NCBI GenBank assembly: GCA_963788965.1
Contig: CAWBIK010000006.1
Location: 620,001 to 684,000, forward strand
Direction of reading: 5' to 3'
Length of the DNA stretch: 64,000 nucleotides
Source: QHXQ01 sp963788965
GTDB lineage: Bacteria; Acidobacteriota; Blastocatellia; Pyrinomonadales; Pyrinomonadaceae
A program made the translations under genes and the position numbers. Under the pieces are notes generated by a model. That model made no database searches and was not told the DNA's origin. It was given only the letters and a program-made list of their open reading frames with translations. Shown piece by piece: positions 8,798 to 18,342 of this stretch (positions within the stretch are counted from its first letter, which is position 1; every line of letters starts with the position of its first letter).

Positions 8798-11700
8798 TCA
8801 CTCGCTCGGCGCTTCAAGTTCTGGTTGGATGCCGGCCGCCGGTGGCGACGACAACACATCATGCGCGGGTACGTGCGGGATCGTTTGCAGGCGCGCGCGC
8901 GTGACGTGGAAACCGATCTTGTCGCCGATCTTCTTGCGCATCTCTATGCTCTCCGAGTACAAGCGGCGCGCTTTATCGTAATCGTGTTCTTCTTGCGCCA
9001 GCCGGCCGAGGGCGTCGAGCGTGTAGGCGATCCCGGCGACGTGATTGTGCTTCTGTTTGATCTGCAAACTCTCTTCATAGAGCGCCTGCGCCTTGCGGTA
9101 ATCGCGCTGGTCGTGCGCGATGCGCCCCTGCTCATGCAGCGTGGCCGCGATGCCGAGTTCGTCGCCGAGTTGGCGTTTCAGTTCCAGACTCGCTTGATAA
9201 CGTTGCTGCGCCGAATCGAGCCGTCCTTGATCCTGTGCGAGCCGGCCCAACTCGTGCAGCGTGATCGCCTCGCCATACTGATGCTTGAGTTGCTGCCAAC
9301 GAGCGAGGCTCTCCCTGTAGTACTGCGCCGCCGCGTCAGGGTTGCCGTCGTCGTGTTCGACGCGGCCTAGTTCGTGCGTCGTGAACGCGATGCCGATCTT
9401 GTCGCTGATCTCTTCTTTGATCTTCAGACTCTGTTGATAACGCTCGCGTGCCTGCTGAAAATCGCCTGAGTCCTGTGAGAGCCGGGCGAGTTCGTGCAAC
9501 GTCACGGCCTCGCCGCGTTTGAAGCCGAGCCGCCGCGAGATTTCAAGACTCTCACGATACAAACGTTCGGCCTCTTCCACCTCGCCGGCATCTTTGCAGA
9601 CGCGCCCAAGTTCGTGCAGCGTGATGGCGAGGCCGTGCTGATTGCCGTACTGTTGCGAGATAGCAAGGCTCTGTTCGTATAGCGCGCGGGCCTGTGCATT
9701 CTCGCCCTTGTCTTTAGCGAGCCGGCCCAACTCGTGCAAAGCCGTAGCGATGCCCAGCGGCTCGTCCAACTCCTGCTTCATCTTCAGGCTTTCGCTGTAT
9801 AACCGCTCCGCCTCTAGCACGTGCCCTTGATCCTGCGCGAGCATCCCCAGCCGGTGCAAGATGGTCGCGGTTTCGCTCTTGTAGTCTAAGCGCCGGCTGA
9901 TCTCAAGACTCTCATGATAGAACCTACGCGCCCCTTCTATATCGGCCCGATCCTGCGCCAATGTGCCCAACTGGAATAGGGCGAACGAAACCCTGTACTC
10001 GCGTGCATGACGTTTGAACGTTTCAATGGCCTGGCGATAAACGTGCTCGGCGTCGCCATATGTCCCGCGCAGCCTGAGGATGTTCGCATGATAGATGCCG
10101 AATAGCGCCTCTGCCCATTCATTCCGTGATAGTTGTGCTGCTTCCCGTGCCTGCGCGCTGCGGCGGAGCGCCTCGTCCCACTCGCCGCTGATAATCAGGT
10201 TGCCATACGTCGGCTCTGTTAACGCCTGCGCGATGCGGAGGACGGAGTACCAATCAAGCAACGCTGCTGCCGTCTCTAGCGCGCGCAGCAAATTATCCTG
10301 CTCCGGCCTCAGGGCTTCGAGATGCTGCGCGGCCGCATTCGAGTTGTCACCGGCAAAGCGCGTGAAGTACGCGACGAAGCGGCGACGAAATTCGTCGGCC
10401 GCTTTGTCATTTGCGAGCTTGGCCTTGGCGAGTTCACGCGTCAGCCCCGACACGGCGAGCCGCTGGCCCATGTCGGTTGCATTGACCAACGAGAGCGCGG
10501 ACAGTCCTTTGACCGCTTCGGTCAGCCGGCCCATGTCGTCGCCGAAACCGGCGACCTCGGCCAGTGCCGGCCTAGTCGCTGTGTCAGCAAACAGGGAGAG
10601 TGCCAGTAGTGCTTGGCGGCCGTCGTCGCCAAGCTGCGGGCAGGTTGAAGGAGCGGTCGAAGACGCGTTGGGCGGCGTCGCCCGCGCCGTGCGTGAGGTC
10701 CGCTAAGACTGCGTTCGGGTCTTGCGCCAGATCGATCTGGGCCACGACCCATTGCATGAGCAGCGGGTTGCGTTCGGCACGGGCCATGATGCGTTCGTGG
10801 TCGAGTTGGGCGAAGACCGAAGGGTCGCTCGTCTGATCGATGAGGCGTGCGAGGAAGCCGCGTGCTTCGTCCTCGGTCATCGCCGCGATGCTGATGTTGC
10901 GCACGAGCGGAATCTTCTGCCGGCTGGTGATCAGCACGGCGCAGGAAACGTGGGTCATCAGGAACGCGAGGCAGCGATCTTGTTCGGCGATGGAGATAGT
11001 CTCGAAGTTGTCGAGCACGAGCAGCGTGGGCGCTTCGGCGAGCAGCGCGCGTAGTTGTTCCGTCTTCGCTTCGGGGGGCAGGTGGCGCAAGTCTGCGCGT
11101 GCTAACTGGATGGCAGTTTCGTCCAGCAGGGTTGTGAGTCCATAGTCTGCGCGCCCGGCCGCGGAGGTCCACACGATGCGCGCGCCATAAACCTGCGCCA
11201 GCGTGCGCGCAGCTTCGGCGGCGAGCACAGTCTTACCGACACCGCCCGCGCCCCAGAGCACGATTAATTGATTCGTTGCGCCCGACAGTTCATCGCGCAG
11301 GCGCGCAACGATGTCGCGGCCTTCGGCGTCGCGGCGCGTGACGAAGCCGCCGACGGGCGGTCGGGGCACATGCGTAGACAGGGCGGCCGGAGCATTTGTG
11401 GCGGCTTGCACTCTGCGTGGCAGCGGTTCGTCTTTGAGGACGGCGAGCAATGTCTGATAGCCGAACTCGTACTGCGTCTCGTCGCGGAAGTCGATATAAC
11501 GAAACTGGCTGAGCGTCGGCGGCAATTCACAGTCGCGCAGGTAGAGCGGGATCAAGTCCTGCTGCTGGTTGTCTGTGAGTTGAGCGGCGAGCAGTTGTTC
11601 CAACTGCACCCAAGATGTAGTCAACGCCTCAGGCGACAGCACGAGGCCGATCTTGCGGCTCTTGGCGAGCGCCTGCTCAAGCCGCATGGCGATGCTCTCG

Positions 11701-12890
11701 CCGGGCTTGATGTGCAAAGGACCGTAGAACAGGCGGAACTTGCGCCCGTGCCATTCTTCTTGCTCAAGGCGCGCGATGAGTTGGGTGGTCCATGCTTCGT
11801 CGCGGCCGCTGGAACTAAGGAACAGATCGTAGCTATCGTGCAGTTGTGCTTGATGCAGCCCTTCAAACTGTTTGCGTAACTCTTGACGTTTGGTTTCCGG
11901 GATCGGATCGAACCGTGGCTGCTCGCCGGTGATGTGCGCGCACAGGCGCAACGCCGCCGTGATCAACGCATCGCCGGGTTTATCGACGAAGGCGGCCAGC
12001 ACTTCCTCGTAAGCATAATAAGGGACGTAGCGCACTTGCACGTCCTTCATGTATTTGGGGCGGTTCTCCGGTGGGATGTGCTGCGGGAATGATTCAAACT
12101 TGCGCTGCGCGTAGTCGCGCCGCATGTCGAGCTTATCCTTTTCCGCTTCTTCGATCCGCATGGCGACAGGCAGGATACGCACCTGCGGCCACTTCCGCTC
12201 GAAGACGCGCGCCGACTGTTCGCCGGCTTGTTTATCAACCGACTGCGCGACGGCCGCTGCGCCTTCGATGCTCTGGTTGTTCAACGTGAAGCAGACCACG
12301 AGCATGTCGGGAAATTGCAGCGTACAGATGCCCGCCGTGTCGCTGACGCCAGTGCGGCTGTCGATCAGCACGTAGTCGTATTCGGCGCGCATCCGCCGCT
12401 TAGTCTCTTCGAGAAAGACGCCGCCGCCCAAACGGTCGTAGAAGTTCTGCCAGTTGAACGAGGCTAAGCGCGCGGCATACGAATAGTCTTGCCGGCCCGC
12501 CGGGATGAAATCGATCTGACCTTGATCGGGGAACAAAGACCAATCGAGCGTGGTCGCATAGGTCGTGATGTCTGCGTGAGGCAAGTACCAATCGGGGTCG
12601 GTTTCGTCGGTCGTGTCGGCCGAGTCGGGTTTGACCGTCGCGGCTTCCAACTCGAAGTTGATCAGAAAGTCGATCACGCCGTCGGAGGCGGTGAGGTCTT
12701 TGTCGATCAGGAACGGTTGAAAGTAACGATGCAGACCGGGCGCTTCCAAGTCCCAATCGACGACGAGCACGCGTTTGCCGTTGCTCGCCAAGAGCCACGC
12801 CACGTTGGCGAGCGACATCGAACGACCCGTCCCACCCTTGTACGAGTAGAAGGTGATGATCGTCCCGGCGGTTTGTGGTTCGTCCGGCAT
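8798..12890 (-). CDS. FxsT-like protein: ParA-type ATPase, TIR, NB-ARC and TPR domains (frameshifted)
   Basis: One gene of about 1363 residues, split by an extra C near 10639; removing it joins FDRSFNLP to QLGDDGRQALLALSLF. Start ATG 12890 (MPDEPQTAGTIITFYSYKGG) has TTGGAG upstream. Domains in order: MinD/ParA-like ATPase with the deviant Walker A KGGTGRS (residues 18-24) and DWDLEAPGLHRYF; a TIR-like domain (YDLFLSSSGRDEAWTTQLI); an NB-ARC/STAND NTPase (GAGGVGKT, LLVLDNFE); and about 11 TPRs of the 40-residue type. This architecture and the opening sequence are those of the TPR protein of FxSxx-COOH systems. It begins 15 bases after the FxsC-like gene stops, so the two are co-transcribed. 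Role unknown; probably a signalling STAND ATPase. Confidence 0.82.
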
Positions 12891-12904
12891 CGACGGCGCT
12901 CCAA

Positions 12905-14218
12905 TCAAGGCCCCGCGAGAATGGGCTTCGGGATGTTGACGCCTGCACGTTGCGCCGCCCTGAGCCGCTCGCTCTTGCGCAGAATCCGCGCGCGTGCATT
13001 CGCCAACGCCGCGCTCAGGTCGCGCTTCAAATCGTCGGGCGAACTGATCCACTCGTAGAAGATGTGCGGCGTATTGCTGTTGGCTTTGACCTTAAAGGTC
13101 GAATAGATGATGCCCTTGAGCAGTTCACGATACTGCACGGCCTCCGGGTCGTTCGGATTCCACGGCACTAACACCACGCAGTTGATCGAGTCGCGCTGAT
13201 CGTAAGTCTGCATGAACTGCGCGTAGCGCGCGAGCCTAAGCGTCCACGTATCGACGACGACGACAATGATGTTGTTGTCATCCTCCGCCTGCCCGATGCG
13301 CTGCCACGAATCGTCGTCAAGCTCGACGATCATCGGAAAGAGTCGTTCGCGCAAGGCGACTTCAGCGGTCAGGAATTTGATCTGCTCGTCAACTTCAGGC
13401 AGGTACGGCTGCCACTCGTCGCCGCGACTTCCGTAGTGATTGAGCGTTTGCCTGATGCTCGCCAGTTCGCCGCGACTGCCCGCGACGAAGATGAACTGCA
13501 CGTAGCGCGGGCCGACCGTTTCCTGTTGGGCTATTTCCGTTGGCGCGGCGACGGCGGCCGGGTCTGTGTCTATAGTCGTTGCGGCCAGCGCAACGTTCGA
13601 CTTGGTTGTCGCCTGCGGTTCACCGGCCGCAAAGGCATTATCGAGTTCATCCAACGCGGGCTTGGTTGGATAGGGCTGCAAAGGATATTTATCCACGACC
13701 TGCATTAAATGCTCGACCAAGTTATCGAGGAAGAGTTTGTAAGCCTCTCGTTTCCGCTTCATTAATTGCAGCACGCCCAACGGCGCATAATTTTTACCGA
13801 ACGCGTCATAGGTGTACTGAAGATCGCGCACGGCCGGCGGTAGTAAGGCCTGCACGTAACGCTCAGGCACCCAGAGGATCGGCACGATGAGCGTCGGGCG
13901 CGGCGCGCCTTGCGGGGCGGTCTGCATGTAATCATCAATGCGCTCAAGGAAGACCTGCACCTCTTTGCCGCAATACTCGCGCGTGAAATATTTCGGCGTG
14001 TAGATGCTGATTAACACGCGCGCGGACTGCAACGCGCTCGCCAACAGATCGGGCCATGCTGCGCCGGGCGTGATGCTGTTCGAGTCAACGAAGGTCAGGT
14101 AGCGTTCATCCCAAGTTGTTCGCACCTTGATGGCGGCTCTCAGATCGGCGAGGAATCGTTCGAGAAACTTGTCCTTATCCTCACGCGCGTAGCTGATGAA
14201 CGCCCAGTAGTTACTCAT
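12905..14218 (-). CDS. FxsC-like TIR-domain protein
   Basis: A 437-residue protein with an N-terminal TIR domain (WAFISYAREDKDKFLERFLADL, about residues 5-140). The C-terminal domain (about 215-437) has FVAGSRGELASIR, YLPEVDEQI, NNIIVVVVDTWTL, VVLVPWNPND and an end in NIPKPILAGP, which I recognise as the FxsC-type C-terminal domain. FxsC is the TIR-like partner of FxsT in FxSxx-COOH RiPP-associated systems, best known in actinobacteria. Start ATG 14218 has AGGGAC upstream. It is first in a two-gene operon with the FxsT-like gene. Whether the TIR domain is an NADase is not clear from sequence. Confidence 0.82.
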   Translation of the reverse strand: MSNYWAFISYAREDKDKFLERFLADLRAAIKVRTTWDERYLTFVDSNSITPGAAWPDLLASALQSARVLISIYTPKYFTREYCGKEVQVFLERIDDYMQTAPQGAPRPTLIVPILWVPERYVQALLPPAVRDLQYTYDAFGKNYAPLGVLQLMKRKREAYKLFLDNLVEHLMQVVDKYPLQPYPTKPALDELDNAFAAGEPQATTKSNVALAATTIDTDPAAVAAPTEIAQQETVGPRYVQFIFVAGSRGELASIRQTLNHYGSRGDEWQPYLPEVDEQIKFLTAEVALRERLFPMIVELDDDSWQRIGQAEDDNNIIVVVVDTWTLRLARYAQFMQTYDQRDSINCVVLVPWNPNDPEAVQYRELLKGIIYSTFKVKANSNTPHIFYEWISSPDDLKRDLSAALANARARILRKSERLRAAQRAGVNIPKPILAGP

Positions 14219-14662
14219 GGCTTCGTCCCTGCTGGCCTGTAATAGACACTCGTTTCATCCGTCACGTCTTGGCGCAGCCCACGGCTGTTAGCAATTAGAT
14301 GAGAGCCGTGGAGCAGATAGTCCGGCCACAGGCAGCGTGAGCACGAGCCGGTGCAAGTCGTCGAATGCGGCGGCCCTAAAGATTAGGACGCGGGCAACAA
14401 TATAATGTTCTCTGCCGTCGTGCAACAACAGGTCTGCGCGCGTTGCGAGCTATGGCAGAAGCGCCCGGTGCGGTCGTTATCTTAAAGATTACGCGTCGGG
14501 TTCTAGCACCGCACAGCCCGCTTATTTCGGCCTCAACTTCGGTGGCTTGAGCATGATCGAAGCACCCGCGCGCCGGTTGTCCTTTTGTCGTCACGCCGCG
14601 CTTGCCGCTATAATCCGATACTTTCAACTCAACGCTGATACGCAAAGGTATTCATCCGAAGC
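14219..14662. other. Intergenic region between divergent fxsC-like gene and ftsY
   Basis: No convincing gene. I looked for a short FxsA-like peptide ending in F-x-S-x-x on the minus strand and found none that I could support. The ftsY promoter lies at its right end. Confidence 0.45.
14585..14614 (+). promoter_or_regulatory. Promoter of ftsY (sigma-70 type)
   Basis: TTGTCG (14585-14590), an 18-base spacer and TATAAT (14609-14614), 48 bases before the ftsY ATG. The -10 box is a perfect consensus and stands out in this GC-rich sequence. Confidence 0.6.
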
Positions 14663-15997
14663 ATGGCATTCTGGAGACGCAAGAAAGAAGATCGTTACAT
14701 CACGCTCGGCTTAAACGAGCCGGCCGCACCCGCGACGGAAGCAGCGCAAACGCCTGTGCCGTCGCCACCACCCGAAGCCCCGGCCAACGTCGCGCCGCCC
14801 GCTGCGACACAGACCGCGCCGCCCGCACTCGAACCCGTCGTGACCGGCGGCGCACCGACGCCCATGCCGCCCACGGCAACGCAAACGCGCGCGGCGACGA
14901 ACGTACCACCACCAGCGCCAGCGGATCGAAGGCCGGTCGAGCCAGCGCGCGCCGCCGTCTCGCCGCCGCCCGCGCGGCCCGTGCCGTCGCGTTCGCCGTT
15001 CACGACTTCCATCCTCGGCCTCGACCGTTCGATAGAAGAGTTGCAGGCCGAAGAGGCGGCGCTTGAGCAGACCTTCGAGAAGCGTTTTCGCAGCGCCATC
15101 GCCGCCACGCGCGCCACGCTCTCCGAAAAGATCGACACGGTCTTCGAGGGGCGCAAGGTCATCGACGCCCAACTACTCGACCAACTGGAAGAGGCTTTGA
15201 TCGCCACCGACATCGGCGTGCCCACGACGCTCGCCATCCTCGACACGGTGCGGCGCGGCATCGACCGCAAGCAGATCGGCGACATTGCCGCGCTCAAAGA
15301 AGCGATCAAGCACGAACTGCTCACGATCCTACATGCTTCGACCCGTGAAGGCGTCGCTTCCGAGACGAGCGTGCCCGACGACGTGACGCCTTACGTGATG
15401 ATGGTCGTCGGCGTCAACGGCGTCGGCAAGACGACGACCATCGGCAAACTCGCGCAACGCATCAAGGCCGAAGGCAACGACGTTTTGATCTGCGCGGCCG
15501 ACACGTTCCGCGCCGCCGCGTCCGATCAACTCGCCATCTGGGCCGAGCGCACAGGCGTTCCGCTCGTCCAACAGAAGCAGGGCACAGACCCCGCAGCCGT
15601 CCTCTTCGACGCACTCAAGGCCGCCAAAGCGCGCGCGTCCGACGTGCTCATCGTTGATACGGCGGGTCGTCTGCACAACAAGTCGAACTTGATGGCCGAG
15701 CTTGAGAAGATGAAACGCGTCGCCGGGCGCGAGGTCGCGGGCGCACCACACGAGACGTTGCTCGTGATCGACGCGGTGACAGGGCAGAACGGCCTCGAAC
15801 AAGCACGCCAGTTCTTAAAGGTCGCGGGCGTGACCGGCATCGTGTTGACGAAACTCGACGGCACAGCCAAAGGCGGCATCGCCGTCGCCATCGCCAAAGA
15901 GTTGGGCTTGCCCATACGCTACGCCGGCATCGGCGAGAAGGTGGACGACCTCGTCGTCTTCGACGCGGAGCAATACGTCAACGGACTTTTTGAATAA
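14663..15997 (+). CDS. ftsY: Signal recognition particle receptor FtsY
   Basis: A 444-residue SRP receptor GTPase that docks SRP-ribosome complexes at the inner membrane. The first 110 residues are a low-complexity Pro/Ala-rich extension, as often seen in FtsY. The NG domain follows: N-domain helices (about 125-235), P-loop GVNGVGKTTTIGKLA, DTFRAAASDQLAIW, DTAGR, LTKLDGTAKGG and the closing IGEKVDDLVVFDAEQYVNGLF. Length and motifs are complete. It is followed by ribD after 17 bases. Confidence 0.97.
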   Translation: MAFWRRKKEDRYITLGLNEPAAPATEAAQTPVPSPPPEAPANVAPPAATQTAPPALEPVVTGGAPTPMPPTATQTRAATNVPPPAPADRRPVEPARAAVSPPPARPVPSRSPFTTSILGLDRSIEELQAEEAALEQTFEKRFRSAIAATRATLSEKIDTVFEGRKVIDAQLLDQLEEALIATDIGVPTTLAILDTVRRGIDRKQIGDIAALKEAIKHELLTILHASTREGVASETSVPDDVTPYVMMVVGVNGVGKTTTIGKLAQRIKAEGNDVLICAADTFRAAASDQLAIWAERTGVPLVQQKQGTDPAAVLFDALKAAKARASDVLIVDTAGRLHNKSNLMAELEKMKRVAGREVAGAPHETLLVIDAVTGQNGLEQARQFLKVAGVTGIVLTKLDGTAKGGIAVAIAKELGLPIRYAGIGEKVDDLVVFDAEQYVNGLFE

Positions 15998-16014
15998 GGT
16001 TTCAAGTTGCAAAC

Positions 16015-17166
16015 TTGAGAGTCGAAACACAAACCGAACCGGCCGCGACGTGGAGCGAGACGGATCGCTTGTTGATGACGCGCGCGCTTGAGTTGGCGGC
16101 GCGCGGCGTGGGGCAGGTGAGTCCGAGTCCGTTGGTCGGCTGCGTGCTGGCGGACGCACAGGGCGCGGTCGTCGGCGAAGGTTATTACCTGTATGAACAG
16201 GTGAAGCACGCCGAGACGCTGGCGCTCGAACAGGCGGGCGCGCGCGCACACGGCGCAACCGCCTACGTCTCGCTCGAACCGCACGCGCATCAAGGGCGCA
16301 CGCCGCCGTGTACGACCGCGCTCGTCGCGGCCGGTGTGCGGCGTGTCGTCGCGCCTATCGAAGACCCGAACCCGCTCGTCTCCGGGCGCGGCTTCGCGCA
16401 CCTGCGCGCGGCCGGCGTTGAAGTCGAGACAGGCTTGTTGGCCCGCGCGGCCACACAACTCAACGAGAAGTACGTCCACGCCTTGCGGCACGCGCGCCCG
16501 TTCGTACATTTGAAACTGGCCAGTTCGCTCGACGGTCGCATCGCCACACGCACAGGTGACGCGCGCTGGATCACAGGCCCGCAGGCGCGCGCGCGCGTGC
16601 ATCTGCTGCGCCACGAATACGACGCGATCTTGATCGGCGCGGGCACGGCCCTCGCAGACGATCCGCTGCTGACAGATCGCTCCGGCCTCGTGCGTCATCG
16701 CCCGCTCGTTCGCGTCGTCTTGGACGACCGCTTACAACTCACACCGCAGACGCAACTCGCGCAGAGCGCACGCACCACGCCCGTCATCGTCTATACGACA
16801 ACGGACGCGGACGAACGGGCCGCGGCTGCGCTCGTGGCATGTGGCGTCGAGGTCATACGCCTGCCGGATGGTGCGCGCGACGTGGCCGCGGTGCTCGACA
16901 ACTTATATGCACGTTCGCTGCACAGCGTCTTCGTCGAAGGCGGCGCGACGGTCGCCGGTCTGTTGCTCGACGCGGGGTTGGTGGAAAAAGTTAGCTTCTT
17001 CGTCGCGCCGCTTATCATCGGCGGGCGCGATGCACGCGCTTCGGTCGGCGGCGCAGGCGCGCAACTCGTCGCCGATGCAACCCGCCTGCACGATGTTGCG
17101 CTCACACGCCACGGCGAAGACGTAGAGATCACCGGGTACGTAAAAGCAGTGACAAGTGACGAGTGA
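16015..17166 (+). CDS. ribD: Bifunctional riboflavin biosynthesis protein RibD
   Basis: A 383-residue diaminohydroxyphosphoribosylaminopyrimidine deaminase / 5-amino-6-(5-phosphoribosylamino)uracil reductase, steps two and three of riboflavin synthesis. The N-terminal cytidine-deaminase fold has HAE (His65, Glu67) and GRTPPC (Cys99). The C-terminal reductase starts at about 160 (KLASSLDGRIATRTGDARWITG). One zinc ligand is odd: the usual E-P-C is E-P-H here (His90), encoded by CAC in the correct frame. The start is TTG 16015; I see no good ATG and the ribosome site is weak. The stop codon lies inside a long palindrome shared with the gap before rsmA. Confidence 0.93.
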   Translation: MRVETQTEPAATWSETDRLLMTRALELAARGVGQVSPSPLVGCVLADAQGAVVGEGYYLYEQVKHAETLALEQAGARAHGATAYVSLEPHAHQGRTPPCTTALVAAGVRRVVAPIEDPNPLVSGRGFAHLRAAGVEVETGLLARAATQLNEKYVHALRHARPFVHLKLASSLDGRIATRTGDARWITGPQARARVHLLRHEYDAILIGAGTALADDPLLTDRSGLVRHRPLVRVVLDDRLQLTPQTQLAQSARTTPVIVYTTTDADERAAAALVACGVEVIRLPDGARDVAAVLDNLYARSLHSVFVEGGATVAGLLLDAGLVEKVSFFVAPLIIGGRDARASVGGAGAQLVADATRLHDVALTRHGEDVEITGYVKAVTSDE

Positions 17167-17276
17167 CAAGTGACAAGTTAGTGAATCGTGAATAGAAGAA
17201 GACAAGCGATCTGATCACGATTCACGAGTGACAAGTTAACAACTGTCTTCTGCTTGTCACTTGGCACTCGTCACTG
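17148..17276. repeat. Intergenic palindrome of GTGACAA-type words
   Basis: Tandem words of the type GTGACAA/GTGACGA (17148-17180) are mirrored by TTGTCAC, TCGTCAC words (17250-17276). A second nested inverted repeat (GTGAATCGTGA / TCACGATTCAC) sits between. The ribD stop TGA is itself part of the left arm. It probably folds into a long hairpin in the transcript. Confidence 0.7.
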
Positions 17277-17285
17277 TTCTTACCG

Positions 17286-18134
17286 ATGTCTATTGCAAAG
17301 AAAAGTTTGGGGCAGCATTTCCTTGTGGACGAGCGGGTGGCGGCGCGGATCGTGGGGGCGGTGGGGGCGCGTGCGGACGAGACTGTGATCGAGATCGGGC
17401 CGGGGCGCGGGGCGCTGACGACGCATCTGCTTGCGCGCGCGGGGCGTGTTGTGGCGCTTGAGTTCGACCGCGAGTTGCTGCCGGGCCTTGATGAACGGTT
17501 CGGGGCGCGGTCTAACTTCACATTGATCGAGGCGGACGCGCTGACGGTTGATTACTGCGCGGCGATTGCACCGGCCACGACGGCGCGCGTCGTGGCGAAC
17601 CTGCCTTACAACATCTCGACGGCCATCTTGCAGCGTTTGATCGCGGCCCGCGAGTGTGTGCGCGAGGCGGTCTTGATGTTGCAGCGCGAGGTGGTGGCGC
17701 GCATGGTCGCGGGACCGAGCGCGGCCGAACGCGGCTTCCTGTCGGTGCTGGTCGAAGCCTATTGCGAAAGTGAAGTGCTGTTCGATGTTGCGCCGGATGC
17801 GTTTCGGCCTGTGCCGAAGGTGTGGAGCACGGTCGTGCGTGTGCGTCTGCGCGAACGCAGTGCGGCGAATCTGATCGAGGCGACGAGCGAGGCGCTCATG
17901 TGGCAGTTGGTCAGCGCGGGCTTCGCGCAACGGCGCAAGACCATCTTCAACAATCTGCGTTACGCGCCCGATGCGTTGCGCGCGCGCGTGGAGGCGACGG
18001 GCGGTGCGAGTGCGCTCCTTGCCGCCGCTGCTATCGACCCGCAACGCCGCGCCGAAACGCTCGCGCTCGCGGAATGGGGGCAACTCACGAACGCGCTCGC
18101 CGAAACAGAGAAGCAGCGAAATGATGAAGCATGA
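17286..18134 (+). CDS. rsmA: 16S rRNA dimethyladenosine transferase RsmA (KsgA)
   Basis: A 282-residue SAM-dependent methyltransferase that dimethylates two adjacent adenines near the 3' end of 16S rRNA. Family markers: KKSLGQHFLVD at the N-terminus, EIGPGRGALT (SAM site), NLPYNIST (the catalytic NLPY motif) and the C-terminal KTIFNNLR helix. Full length. Start ATG 17286. The stop lies in another long palindrome. Confidence 0.97.
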   Translation: MSIAKKSLGQHFLVDERVAARIVGAVGARADETVIEIGPGRGALTTHLLARAGRVVALEFDRELLPGLDERFGARSNFTLIEADALTVDYCAAIAPATTARVVANLPYNISTAILQRLIAARECVREAVLMLQREVVARMVAGPSAAERGFLSVLVEAYCESEVLFDVAPDAFRPVPKVWSTVVRVRLRERSAANLIEATSEALMWQLVSAGFAQRRKTIFNNLRYAPDALRARVEATGGASALLAAAAIDPQRRAETLALAEWGQLTNALAETEKQRNDEA

Positions 18135-18200
18135 ATGATGAAGGATGCATGACAGCCAAGCTGATCTTTATTCATCATTCATCGTTCCGCATTCATCGTT
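18119..18200. repeat. Intergenic palindrome of ATGATGA-type words
   Basis: Words of the type AATGATGAA/GCATGAATGATGAA on the left (18119-18150) are mirrored by TTCATCATTCATC and GCATTCATCGTT on the right (18170-18200). The rsmA stop codon is inside the left arm. Confidence 0.65.
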
Positions 18201-18342
18201 GCTCTTGTAGTGGTTGCGAAAAGGATTTAAGCTCGCGGCAGATGAGCGCAAACAACGGGGCTTCACAATTACTTAAAGTTGCCGGTGGGTTATAGTTGTT
18301 GCACTCGTTTTACGGGCTAAGGGAGTCTTAAGACAGAATCAG

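Noticed and set aside
14219..14662. A short FxsA-like RiPP precursor next to the FxsC-like gene
   Set aside because: I found no minus-strand peptide ending in F-x-S-x-x with a plausible start and ribosome site in this gap.
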